Origin: Martinezella lusitana | Lineage (GTDB): Bacteria; Pseudomonadota; Alphaproteobacteria; Rhizobiales; Rhizobiaceae | Assembly (NCBI RefSeq): GCF_900094565.1 | Contig: NZ_FMAF01000033.1 | Coordinates: forward strand, 1-64,000 | Reading direction: 5' to 3' | Length of the DNA: 64,000 bases | In this document: piece after piece, positions 53,719 to 62,510 of the stretch | Layout: each line of letters begins with the position of its first letter | Numbering within the stretch: the stretch's first letter is position 1 | Position numbers and translations under genes: made by a program | Notes under the pieces: generated by a model | The model's input: the letters and a program-made list of their open reading frames with translations, nothing else | Databases searched by the model: none | Told to the model about the DNA's origin: nothing

Positions 53719-54534
53719 ATGACACGCCCTTCTTCAGCCATTGCCTGCTCGCGAATGTACAATCTCAGTCCGAAAATATCCGGGCTGTGGGATCGCCTGT
53801 TTGGCTGGCTTTCCAGCCACTCCGGCGTCGATCTTGAGGTCATCGCCCATGCGGCGCCTGCGCCGTTGTCGGCGCTATGGGCACGGCCGGACATGGGCGC
53901 CGTCTTCATGTGCGGCTTTCCGTTTTCAAGGCTCGCAGCCGCTGAGCGTCCCATGCCGCTGGCAGCACCTGTTTCCCTGGCGGATTGGGGAGAAGAGCGG
54001 CCGGTCTATGCAAGCCATATCGTCGCCGCTCACGACAAACCGCTCACGGAATCTGACCTTTCGGCCGTGCGCTGGGGCTGGACCGTGCGGGACTCGCAGT
54101 CCGGCTATAACGCACCACGAGAGTTCGTCGCCGCGCTTGGGAACGGACGTTCGGTGCGCGAGACCGTCGGCCCGCTCCTCAATCCGCGCGGCGTGGTCGA
54201 GGCGATCGGCGCGGGTACGATCGATGTCGGAGCGATCGACGCCTATGCCTATCAGCTGCTTGAGATGCACGAACCCGACATGATCGCGCCGCTGCGGGTC
54301 GTTGCAACGACAAGGCCTGCGCCCTTCCCGCTTCTCGTCGCCGCCAGGCAACAGTCTCCCGAGACGATCGCCGCGCTTCAAGGCGCACTTCTTGGTGCGC
54401 ATCGAAACCCGGAAGGGCGGGATATTCTCCGCTCGCTCGGCCTTGCCGCCTTCGCCGAGCCGGATATCGCGGCCTATGAGCAGCTTCCGGCAAGAGCCCG
54501 CGCTATCGACGTAGCTCTCGGAGGGGCATGGTGA
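53719..54534 (+). CDS. PhnD-like periplasmic-binding-fold protein without signal peptide
   Basis: Protein of 271 aa with the phosphonate/phosphite-type binding-protein fold (MYNLSPKISGLWDRLFGWL, then DSQSGYNAPRE, IDVGAIDAYAYQLLE and the late PLLVAARQ). No signal peptide or lipobox is visible from any of the start candidates, so it is predicted to be cytosolic. It sits between the cyclodeaminase and the permease genes, not as a separate transporter. The role may be enzyme-like or sensory and remains unknown. Confidence 0.72.
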   Translation: MTRPSSAIACSRMYNLSPKISGLWDRLFGWLSSHSGVDLEVIAHAAPAPLSALWARPDMGAVFMCGFPFSRLAAAERPMPLAAPVSLADWGEERPVYASHIVAAHDKPLTESDLSAVRWGWTVRDSQSGYNAPREFVAALGNGRSVRETVGPLLNPRGVVEAIGAGTIDVGAIDAYAYQLLEMHEPDMIAPLRVVATTRPAPFPLLVAARQQSPETIAALQGALLGAHRNPEGRDILRSLGLAAFAEPDIAAYEQLPARARAIDVALGGAW

Positions 54535-54574
54535 AGCTCCGATACACTTGTTGCCGCCGCGAGGGAGCTCGCCC

Positions 54575-55207
54575 ATGAAGTGGGTTCCGAAGAATTTCGG
54601 CCGTTTGGCCGAGGCCCTGCTGGAACATCTCTACCTCGTCTTGTCCTCAGTCGGGATTGCTCTGGTGATCTCCCTGATCGTCGGCATATGGGCCGCGCGC
54701 AGGCCGCGAACCTTCGGTGCCATCGTCATCGTGACCGGTGTTCTGTTCGCCGTCCCGAGCCTCGCGCTTTTTGCTCTCCTCATCCCCGTGCTCGGCATCG
54801 GCGCCGCGCCCGCCATCACCGGCCTTGCCGCCTATTCGTTGATGATCCTCATTCGCAATATCGGGCTCGGCTTTCAGGCCATTCCGCGCGACGTGCTCGA
54901 TGCGGCCAACGGCATGGGATATGGCACGCCAAGGCGCATCTGGGAGATAGAGTTGCCGCTCGCCATGCCCTTCGTCGTTGGCGGCATTCGCATTGCGATC
55001 GTAACAGTCATCGGTATCGCCACTGTGGCCGCCTACATCAATGCCGGCGGTCTCGGCGTCATCATCTTCGAGGGTATCGACCAGCGCTTTCCGGAAAAGA
55101 TTCTTGCAGGCGGCCTGCTCACTTCGGCATTGGCGCTTTTTGCCGATTACCTTTTCGCGTCACTCGAAAAATACCTGCGCCGCCGCAACGGAAGGCAGGC
55201 GGCATGA
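54575..55207 (+). CDS. Betaine-type ABC permease (OpuBB/YehW-like)
   Basis: Inner-membrane permease of 210 aa with six hydrophobic segments and the EAA-type block IPRDVLDAANGMGYGTPRRIWEIELP. ATG 54575 follows GAGGGAG; the upstream frame to 54548 is unlikely. The stop overlaps the next permease start (ATGA). Confidence 0.87.
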   Translation: MKWVPKNFGRLAEALLEHLYLVLSSVGIALVISLIVGIWAARRPRTFGAIVIVTGVLFAVPSLALFALLIPVLGIGAAPAITGLAAYSLMILIRNIGLGFQAIPRDVLDAANGMGYGTPRRIWEIELPLAMPFVVGGIRIAIVTVIGIATVAAYINAGGLGVIIFEGIDQRFPEKILAGGLLTSALALFADYLFASLEKYLRRRNGRQAA

Positions 55208-55839
55208 TGCTGATCGATGCCATCAACTGGATTTCCCAGAACCAGAACACCTTCTTCAGCGCCTTTAACCGCCATGTGCTGATGTGCGCCATATCGCTCG
55301 GCATTGCCCTCGTCATTGCGATACCGCTCGGCTTTCTCGTCGCGCGGGCGCCGCGCGCCGCCTTCGTCGCCGTCAATATCGCCGGCTCGCTGCGTTCCAT
55401 TCCGAGTCTTGCCATTCTGTCGGCGGCGATGCCCTTTCTCGGCATCGGGCTTTTGCCCTCGGTCATCGCGCTGATCGTGCTGGCGATACCGCCGCTGCTG
55501 CTCAACACCATCATCGGCATAAGGGAAATCGACCCGGCGCTTCTCGATGCCGCCAACGGCATGGGCATGGGGCGACGCAATATTCTCTGGCAGATCGAGT
55601 TTCCGCTGTCGGTGCCTTCGATCCTTACCGGCGTGCGCACCAGCGCCATTCAGGTGATCGGCGGTGCGGCACTCGCCTCCTTCATCGGCGGTGGCGGGCT
55701 CGGTGATTTCATCAATGCCGGCATCGCCATCATGAACATGCCGCGCCTTCTGGTCGGCGCCCTTCCGATCGCGCTTCTCGCCATCGCGGCCGAACTCGTC
55801 TTTGTACGGCTCGAGCGATTTTTCACTCAAAGACGATGA
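55204..55839 (+). CDS. Betaine-type ABC permease (OpuBD/YehY-like)
   Basis: Inner-membrane permease of 211 aa. It has the EAA-type block IDPALLDAANGMGMGRRNILWQIEFP and a long hydrophobic N-terminal half. The start at ATG 55204 overlaps the preceding stop; a much longer frame from 54580 is only the shadow of the upstream gene. Forms a channel with the other permease. Confidence 0.87.
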   Translation: MMLIDAINWISQNQNTFFSAFNRHVLMCAISLGIALVIAIPLGFLVARAPRAAFVAVNIAGSLRSIPSLAILSAAMPFLGIGLLPSVIALIVLAIPPLLLNTIIGIREIDPALLDAANGMGMGRRNILWQIEFPLSVPSILTGVRTSAIQVIGGAALASFIGGGGLGDFINAGIAIMNMPRLLVGALPIALLAIAAELVFVRLERFFTQRR

Positions 55840-55857
55840 CTGCAAAGGGCGCTTGAT

Positions 55858-56796
55858 ATGATCAGACTGGACAAGGTCACGAAGAACTACGAGGGAAGCG
55901 GGCGCCACGCCGTCGACGGTCTCGATCTCATCATCGAAACGGGCACGACCGTCGCGTTGATCGGCCCTTCCGGCTGCGGCAAGACCACCACCATGCGCAT
56001 GATCAACAGGTTGGAAACACCGACCGCCGGCCGCGTGCTGGTCAATGATCGCGACGTGGCCGCGACCGATCCGAAGGAGCTTCGCCGCAGCATCGGCTAT
56101 GTCATCCAGCAGGTCGGCCTGTTCCCGCATATGACGATCGAGCGCAACGTCGCGACCGTCCCGCGCCTGCTCGGCTGGGACAAGGCAAGGACGGACCGCC
56201 GCATCGACGAACTTCTCGAACTGGTCGGCCTCGATCCCTCGATTATGCGCAGGCGCCTGCCGCATGAGCTTTCCGGCGGCCAGCGCCAGCGCGTCGGCTT
56301 TGCCCGGGCACTGGCTGCCGATCCCGCCATCATGCTGATGGACGAGCCCTTCGGCGCGATCGATCCGATTACCCGCGTGCGTCTGCAGGACGAGTTCCGG
56401 CAGATCCTGAAAAAGGTCAGCAAGACGGTCGTCATCGTCACCCACGATATCGACGAGGCGATCAAGATGGGCGACCGCATCGCCATCATGCGCGATGGAC
56501 GCCTGCTGCAATATGATACGCCGGAAGCGATCCTGGCGCGGCCGGCCAACGAGTTCGTCGAGAGTTTCCTCGGTCCGGACAGGGCGATCAAGCGCCTGCG
56601 CCTGATTGCGGTCGCGAGCGTCATGGCACCGCCCGCGCCTCAGGCTTCCGCCGTATCCATCAAGCCCGACGCCAGTCTTCATGATGCGCTGGCGCTGATC
56701 CTGGCAGGGGATCTGCCCGGTCTTGATGTCAGGGCAGAGAGTGGCGAAACGATGGGGTATCTCTCCCGCGGGGCGGTGCTTTCCGCGCATAGGTAG
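55858..56796 (+). CDS. Betaine-type ABC ATPase (OpuBA/ProV-like)
   Basis: ATPase of 312 aa. It has Walker A GPSGCGKTTT, the Q-loop VIQQVGLFPHMT, ABC signature LSGGQRQR, Walker B IMLMDEPFGAID and H-loop THDIDEA. Residues after about 245 form a shortened CBS-like tail. It is the last gene of the eleven-gene operon. The full importer would be the protein at 51711, the permeases and this ATPase. Confidence 0.88.
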   Translation: MIRLDKVTKNYEGSGRHAVDGLDLIIETGTTVALIGPSGCGKTTTMRMINRLETPTAGRVLVNDRDVAATDPKELRRSIGYVIQQVGLFPHMTIERNVATVPRLLGWDKARTDRRIDELLELVGLDPSIMRRRLPHELSGGQRQRVGFARALAADPAIMLMDEPFGAIDPITRVRLQDEFRQILKKVSKTVVIVTHDIDEAIKMGDRIAIMRDGRLLQYDTPEAILARPANEFVESFLGPDRAIKRLRLIAVASVMAPPAPQASAVSIKPDASLHDALALILAGDLPGLDVRAESGETMGYLSRGAVLSAHR

Positions 56797-56891
56797 GGCA
56801 GTCAAGTCCGCTTTGAGGGCCGTGATTGGCATGGACTCTTGGAAACGAGTGCGCGCATAATCTACATTGAAATCAAAGTCCATCTGCATGG

Positions 56892-57311
56892 ATGGTGGCC
56901 GTGGCCACTAACGTCAATGATCCGGAGGCGGATGCGCTAACGCGCAAGTTTGCGCACATGGCTGGCGTCGCCATTTCCGAAGCGATCGTTATCGCTACGA
57001 AGGAGGCGATCGCATCGGCTAAAAACCCTATGACCTCGCCGATCGCCGTGCTGGAAGCAGCGCTTGGCCTTGCCCGTCCGGATAAATTCGATCTCTCGGT
57101 GGAAGCAGTAGAGTCCCTGCTTCTGGAATTCATGGACGAGCGCGGTATTGAAATCTGTGATCTGCCGCCGGCGCGGGAAACAACCCGTCTAGCGCTTGCG
57201 GCGGCGCACCGCTATCGCTCTGAACGTCATGGGCTCAATCTCGGCGATTGCTTGCATTACGCCTGCGCCAAATATTATGGCGTACCGATCCTCGCGACGG
57301 CAGAGGAATAA
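56892..57311 (+). pseudogene. VapB-VapC fusion remnant (PIN toxin, truncated)
   Basis: An open frame of 139 aa whose first 35 residues (NVNDPEADALTRKFAHMAGVA and SEAIVIATKEAI) look like a VapB antitoxin. The rest (TSPIAVLEAALGLARPD, GLNLGDCLHYACAKYYGVPIL) looks like a VapC PIN-domain toxin. The toxin part lacks the N-terminal catalytic Asp segment and its C-terminal tail stops early. This suggests a deletion that fused the two genes, leaving an inactive remnant. Confidence 0.6.
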
Positions 57312-57337
57312 CGCCAACGGGAAATAGTAAAAGCAAA

Positions 57338-57364
57338 TCCCCGCCGTGGCTCACACAGCGGGGA
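57338..57364 (-). terminator. Rho-independent-like terminator after APC permease gene
   Basis: TCCCCGC/GCGGGGA stem of seven bases with a 13-base loop. On the minus strand it is followed by a T-rich stretch (TTTGCTTTTACTATT), fitting termination of the minus-strand permease gene. It lies between convergent genes. Confidence 0.6.
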
Positions 57365-57388
57365 CCGTCGATATCATCAGGCTCTTTA

Positions 57389-59173
57389 TTATGCCGGCAG
57401 CTGGAATACCCAGTTGGCTATCAGTACGATAGCGAGACCGCCGATCAACGCTAGGTAAGGCAGAATACCCGCTTTTTTCACGCCGAGATCCTGACCGACA
57501 AGACCCAGATCATCCATGGCGCCGGCCGGGAACTTGCCGCCATCGCGCACATAGTGCCTGTAGGCGAAAACCGGCAGGATCAACGCGGCGAACGCAAAGC
57601 CGATCCAGAGTGCGTTCGCATAGCCCCAGACCTTGGCGCCGGCACCGAGGAAGAGCGCATTGACGAAGGCAAGAACGGTGTTGAGGCCGATGAGCCAGGC
57701 CGGTGCCTTCCAGGGACGCTCGATATGGCCGGAATCCATGCGATGGATCCAACCGGAGTTGAGATTGAGGAAGTTGAAGATGATGTATCCGACGTTGGAG
57801 ACGGCGAGCACGAAGAAATAGCCGCTGGTATCCGACGCTATGGCGAGAAGGGCGAGGTTGAAGGCGAAGTCCGTCCACATCGCTCTGGTCGGCGCGCCAT
57901 TCTCGTTCACGTGGTCGAGATATTTCGGTAGCCAGCCATCCTTCGAGCCCTGATAGAGCGTGCGCGACGAACCGGCCATGGCGGTCATGATGGCAAGGAA
58001 GAGCGCCATGATCATCAGGATGACGAGCAGCTGTGTGACGATACGGCCCGCGCCGATCAGGCCACCGAGCGCTTCGCCGACACCCGTGCCATCGACGATG
58101 CCGGGCGCCAGCATGCCGGAATGGCCGAGCACACCCTGAAAGGCGAAGGGCACGAGGAAGAAGAAGACGCAGCAGGCAAGACCGGAATAGAAGATCGCCT
58201 TGAATGTATCCGTCTTCGGGTTCTTGAGCTCACGCGTATAGCAGACGGCCGTTTCGAAGCCGTAGGTCGACCAGGCCGCGATATAGAGGCCGCCGAGGAA
58301 GAGCGTCCAGCCGCCATTGCTCCAGGTGCCATCGGTCGCGGCATAGGCCGCCGTCGGCGGCACGAGGCCGGTGACGTTGGTGGAGAGAATCTGGCCGCTG
58401 ACGATCGGATAGACACCGATGATCAGCAACGGCACGAGAACGATGATCGCCAGCCACTTCTGCACGCTTGCCGTCTCGGAGATGCCTCGATGCTGGATCG
58501 CGAAAATGATCAGCATCAGGATACCGCCGATGAAGAAAGTAGCATTGATGTTGGCCGTTGCGAGGAAGGGAATGTTGAAGCTGACGAGAGACCAGTTGCG
58601 AACGGCAGGCGTCAGCGCGGCAACGCCATCGGCGCTTAGCAGCGCTGTTACGGCATCCTGCGGCGACGTGCCGGCGTGAGCCGCAATATATTCGGCAATC
58701 CGCGGGCTATCGGCCGTAATGGATGTTGCATGGGCGCTGATCCAGCTGAGCACGGCCTGCGAATCTGCCGCCGGGATCGGGTAGAAGGCATTGAGAATAT
58801 AGCCCGCGGCGATGGCGCAGCCGAGCGATAGCACCGGCGACCAGGCGAACCAGTTGCACCAGACGGAAAGCGGCGCGATGAACTTCGAATAACGCAGCCA
58901 GGCGGTTGCGCCGTAGACCGAAGCACCACCGGACTTGTTGCCGAACATGCCGGCGATTTCCGCATAGGTGAAGGATTGCAGGAACCCCATGATCATCGAG
59001 ATGATCCAGACGACGAAGGCAAGCTTGCCCGTCGTGCCGGCGATACCGCCGATGGAGAAGAGAACGAGCGGCGGCACGCCCGCAGCCACCCAGAACGCGC
59101 CCTTCCAATCGAGCGCGCGTATAAGCTTACCTTCGGTGCCGACAGAAGCGCCGGCGTCCACAATATCCGTCAT
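57389..59173 (-). CDS. APC-superfamily amino acid or amine permease
   Basis: Membrane transporter of 594 aa with about twelve hydrophobic segments. The start (LDWKGAFWVAAGVPPLVLFSIGGIAGTTG) and SWCNWFAWSPV-like later blocks fit the amino acid-polyamine-organocation superfamily. A loop of about 75 residues after residue 150 is longer than average. It is encoded next to tdm and divergent from it. Its substrate may be a methylated amine, choline or an amino acid; this is inferred from context only. Confidence 0.82.
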   Translation of the reverse strand: MTDIVDAGASVGTEGKLIRALDWKGAFWVAAGVPPLVLFSIGGIAGTTGKLAFVVWIISMIMGFLQSFTYAEIAGMFGNKSGGASVYGATAWLRYSKFIAPLSVWCNWFAWSPVLSLGCAIAAGYILNAFYPIPAADSQAVLSWISAHATSITADSPRIAEYIAAHAGTSPQDAVTALLSADGVAALTPAVRNWSLVSFNIPFLATANINATFFIGGILMLIIFAIQHRGISETASVQKWLAIIVLVPLLIIGVYPIVSGQILSTNVTGLVPPTAAYAATDGTWSNGGWTLFLGGLYIAAWSTYGFETAVCYTRELKNPKTDTFKAIFYSGLACCVFFFLVPFAFQGVLGHSGMLAPGIVDGTGVGEALGGLIGAGRIVTQLLVILMIMALFLAIMTAMAGSSRTLYQGSKDGWLPKYLDHVNENGAPTRAMWTDFAFNLALLAIASDTSGYFFVLAVSNVGYIIFNFLNLNSGWIHRMDSGHIERPWKAPAWLIGLNTVLAFVNALFLGAGAKVWGYANALWIGFAFAALILPVFAYRHYVRDGGKFPAGAMDDLGLVGQDLGVKKAGILPYLALIGGLAIVLIANWVFQLPA

Positions 59174-59417
59174 TGGTGATGTTCCCCATCTTTGTTCCGG
59201 ACGTATCTCTCCTACGTCTCCCCGAACGTGCCTCCCATGGCATTTTTGGCTTGCTGGAGGTTTTCGCGAGCCGCGTCTGTGCGCGGATTTCCAATTACCA
59301 AGCCTTTATACATAGTGAAGATATTTTCTTTCTAGTCAATATCCCTTTACTTTCCGATGGCATTTTGTCAGCATGATTCCGGTGCCGTAACGCACCTCGT
59401 TTTCCCGAGAGGGCCAC
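59174..59417. promoter_or_regulatory. Divergent promoter region between APC permease and tdm genes
   Basis: About 240 bases between divergent starts. AT-rich DNA near 59300-59350 probably holds promoter elements. No clear palindrome is seen. Confidence 0.35.
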
Positions 59418-61787
59418 ATGCGAGAACTCCATCCGCCGATCGCCGGGATACGGCCCGTTTCGGCGAGCATTGTCCGTTATCCGGGCATTCCGGCGCTGCC
59501 GTCTGACACCGAACGCTATCGCTGTAAGGGCGGCGGCACACTCGTCGTGCGTGTCGAGGCGGGCGTTCGAATCACGCTGACCGACTGCGAAGGCGGCCAG
59601 ACCTGCGAGCTGTCATTCCTCGATGAGAAGGGCCGCTTCCAGTCCGCCGGATTGGGTGCCGCCTTCACCGGTGCCGCCGAAGGATTGAAGTCTATCCTGT
59701 CCTCCAAAGACGCAAGCGCTTCGCGCGTGCGCGCGGCGCTCGAGCGCCGCGGTGCCGATCTCGCGTCGGCCGGCGCTCTCAGCATCTTCGGAGAAACCTC
59801 ACCGCCCGGCAGCACGGCTGAATTCACCATCGCTCTGAAAGGTCTGCTCATCGCCTGCGCCCCGGGCGCGGCCATGTCGCCGGAGGCACAGGATACGGCA
59901 ACGCCGGTGGAGATCAGGATCCGGCGCGCGACGATCCTCCGCGACTATGCCTCCGCCCTGCCCGAACCCCTGGCCGATCCGATCGAGGATATCCGCATCA
60001 AGGCGGCCACAGCCTCCGCCTATTTCGTTCGCGCCGGCGAATTCATCCAGATCATCGACGTCTATGGGCGGCAGTGCACCGACTTTCAGGCGTTTGCTGC
60101 CCGCAAGGTGGATAAGGGGCTGGATCTCGCGCTCGATTCCACCGTCACGCGCACCCTGCTCGGCCGCAGCTATCCGACGCCCGGCCTGCCCTCCAAGGCC
60201 TTCGACCGGGATTTCGAGCCGCTTATAGAAATCGTCCAGGATACGGTCGGTCGCCACGATGCCTTCGCCACCGCCTGCAATTCACGTTACTACGACGATA
60301 TGGGCTATCCCGGCCACGTGAACTGCACCGACAATTTCAACGCAGTGCTCGCGTCTTACGGCATCGCCGGCCGCAAGGGCTGGGAGGCGCTCAACTACTT
60401 CTACAACACCAATATCGACCACAATAATCAGCTCTATCTCGACGAACCCTGGTCGCGACCGGGCGACTATGTACTGATGCGGGCGCTGACCGATCTCGTC
60501 TGCGTCTCCTCCTCCTGTCCGGACGATATCGACGCGGCCAATGGCTGGGACCCGACCGATATCCATGTCCGCACCTTTTCCGGCAAAGAAAAATTCACAC
60601 GAGCGGTAGCCTATCGCATGACCCCTGACGCTGACGCCGAACTCACGCGGGAAACCGCGTTTCACCCCCGCCTCTCCGCACTGACGCGGGATTACACCGA
60701 GTATCGCGGCTTCTGGCTGCCGAACCGCTTCTCTTCGGAGGGACCTGTCGAGGAATATTGGGCTTGCCGCGAGAGAGCCGTTGTCATTGACCTCTCGCCG
60801 CTGCGCAAGTTCGAGGTGACCGGACCGGATGCGGAAGAGTTGCTGCAATATTGCCTGACCCGCGACGTCCGCAAGCTATCGACCGGCCAGGTCGTCTACT
60901 CCGCCATGTGCTACGAAAATGGCGGCATGATCGACGACGGCACGCTTTTCCGTCTCGGCGATAAGAATTTCCGCTGGATCGGCGGCGATGACTATAGCGG
61001 CATCTGGTTGCGCGAGCAGGCTGAGAAAAAAGGGTTCAAGGCCTGGGTCCGCTCGTCGACCGACCAGATGCACAATATCGCGCTGCAAGGCCCGAAGAGC
61101 CGCGATATCCTGAAGGAGATCATCTGGACGGCGCCACGCCAACCGGCGATCGGCGAACTTGAATGGTTCCGTTTCACTGTGGGCCGCATCGGTCACTTCG
61201 AAGGCGCGCCGGTCGTCGTCTCGCGCACCGGCTATACCGGTGAACTTGGCTATGAGATTTTCTGCCATCCGAAGGATGCGGCCACCGTTTTCGACGCCGT
61301 CTGGAAGGCCGGCGAGCCATACGGCTTGAAGCCCATGGGGCTGGAGGCGCTGGATATGGTCCGCATCGAGGCCGGCCTGATCTTCGCCCATCATGAATTC
61401 ACCGACCAGACCGATCCTTTCGAGGCCGGCATCGGCTTCACCGTGCCGCTGAAGTCCAAGCAGGATGATTTCATTGGCCGTGAGGCGCTGATACGGCGAA
61501 AGGAAAATCCGCGTCATCTGATGGTCGGTCTCGACATCGAGGCCAACGAAGCGGTCGGACATGGAGACTGCATCCATATCGGCCGTGCCCAGGTCGGCGT
61601 GATCACCAGCGCGACCCGCTCGCCGATCCTCGGCAAGACGATCGCGCTTGCTCGCGTCGATGTCCTGCACGCAGGCATCGGCACCAAGGTCGAGATCGGC
61701 AAGCTCGACGGCCACCAGAAGCGCCTTCCGGCTGTGATCGTGCCGCTGTCGCATTACGATCCGCAGAAGACGCGACCGCGTTCATAA
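59418..61787 (+). CDS. tdm: Trimethylamine N-oxide demethylase Tdm
   Basis: Protein of 789 aa. Residues about 1-350 hold the DUF1989-type half, with conserved His/Cys-type residues (for example CTDFQAF and HVNCTDN). The second half (about 420-785) is a GcvT-type aminomethyltransferase domain (LSPLRKFEVTGPDAEELLQ, RTGYTGELGYEIFC, IGRVE-type later blocks). This two-part architecture and length match TMAO demethylase of methylotrophic and marine bacteria. It should convert TMAO to dimethylamine and formaldehyde or methylene-tetrahydrofolate. GAGAGG precedes the ATG. Confidence 0.85.
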   Translation: MRELHPPIAGIRPVSASIVRYPGIPALPSDTERYRCKGGGTLVVRVEAGVRITLTDCEGGQTCELSFLDEKGRFQSAGLGAAFTGAAEGLKSILSSKDASASRVRAALERRGADLASAGALSIFGETSPPGSTAEFTIALKGLLIACAPGAAMSPEAQDTATPVEIRIRRATILRDYASALPEPLADPIEDIRIKAATASAYFVRAGEFIQIIDVYGRQCTDFQAFAARKVDKGLDLALDSTVTRTLLGRSYPTPGLPSKAFDRDFEPLIEIVQDTVGRHDAFATACNSRYYDDMGYPGHVNCTDNFNAVLASYGIAGRKGWEALNYFYNTNIDHNNQLYLDEPWSRPGDYVLMRALTDLVCVSSSCPDDIDAANGWDPTDIHVRTFSGKEKFTRAVAYRMTPDADAELTRETAFHPRLSALTRDYTEYRGFWLPNRFSSEGPVEEYWACRERAVVIDLSPLRKFEVTGPDAEELLQYCLTRDVRKLSTGQVVYSAMCYENGGMIDDGTLFRLGDKNFRWIGGDDYSGIWLREQAEKKGFKAWVRSSTDQMHNIALQGPKSRDILKEIIWTAPRQPAIGELEWFRFTVGRIGHFEGAPVVVSRTGYTGELGYEIFCHPKDAATVFDAVWKAGEPYGLKPMGLEALDMVRIEAGLIFAHHEFTDQTDPFEAGIGFTVPLKSKQDDFIGREALIRRKENPRHLMVGLDIEANEAVGHGDCIHIGRAQVGVITSATRSPILGKTIALARVDVLHAGIGTKVEIGKLDGHQKRLPAVIVPLSHYDPQKTRPRS

Positions 61788-61794
61788 AGCGTTT

Positions 61795-62394
61795 TTACTC
61801 CGCTTTCCTCTGCGCATTCGAGATCGCCCGCGCTGCCTCCTCGGAGGAATTGGCGAGCGTGCGCATCTCCGCCGCCAGCACCGCAAACCCCGACCCCGCC
61901 GTTCCGGCTCTCGCTGCCTCGATGCCGGCATTGACCGCAAGCAGCTTCAGGTAGCGCAACGACTGCAGGATTTCGTTGGTCTTGGAGGCCGTAACCCGCA
62001 TGCCCGATGTCTGTTCGTCGATACGCTGATAGAGCGACTCGATGTTGATGATGCTGCCCTCCAAGTAGAGCAATTCCCCGGCCTCGTCCCATACGCCGCC
62101 GCCGGTCTCCGTCACCCAGATGAGATGACCGTCGCGATGGCGTATCCGGTACTCCATCGTCCAGTCGGCGCGGCTTTCCAGCGCCTTGCCGACAACCTCG
62201 TCCATGAGTGGAACATCCTCCTCGTACATGATGGAGGTGAAGGTTCGCGTGCGGTTGCCGATAATCTCGTCGACGGGATAACCGAAGATGCGTTCGACGC
62301 CGTCGGTCATTTCCAACATCGTATAGTTCTCGTCAGCGCGGCAGCGATAAAGGAAGCCGCTCATGCGGCCAAGAACGCTAGTTTGGAAATCCAT
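61795..62394 (-). CDS. PAS domain protein with short MCP-like signalling segment
   Basis: Soluble protein of 199 aa. Residues about 10-125 are a PAS/PAC domain (VERIFGYPVDEIIGNRTRTF, EYRIRHRDGHLIWVTETGGGV). Residues about 150-195 match only the tip of a chemoreceptor signalling hairpin (LLAVNAGIEAARAGTAGSGFAVLAAEMRTLA). There is no membrane segment and the usual coiled-coil arms are missing. It might signal to the chemotaxis machinery from the cytosol, sensing a metabolite of the tmm/tdm pathway. Confidence 0.78.
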   Translation of the reverse strand: MDFQTSVLGRMSGFLYRCRADENYTMLEMTDGVERIFGYPVDEIIGNRTRTFTSIMYEEDVPLMDEVVGKALESRADWTMEYRIRHRDGHLIWVTETGGGVWDEAGELLYLEGSIINIESLYQRIDEQTSGMRVTASKTNEILQSLRYLKLLAVNAGIEAARAGTAGSGFAVLAAEMRTLANSSEEAARAISNAQRKAE

Positions 62395-62510
62395 GGAGGC
62401 CGTACCCGAAGAAAAAGTTGCTGATCAAATCGCTTCGTCTCAACTCAAATACGCCAGCAAGGGCGGCGCTGAGCCTCCCTTGCCGGTCACGCGGGAATAT
62501 GGCGGGCGCG

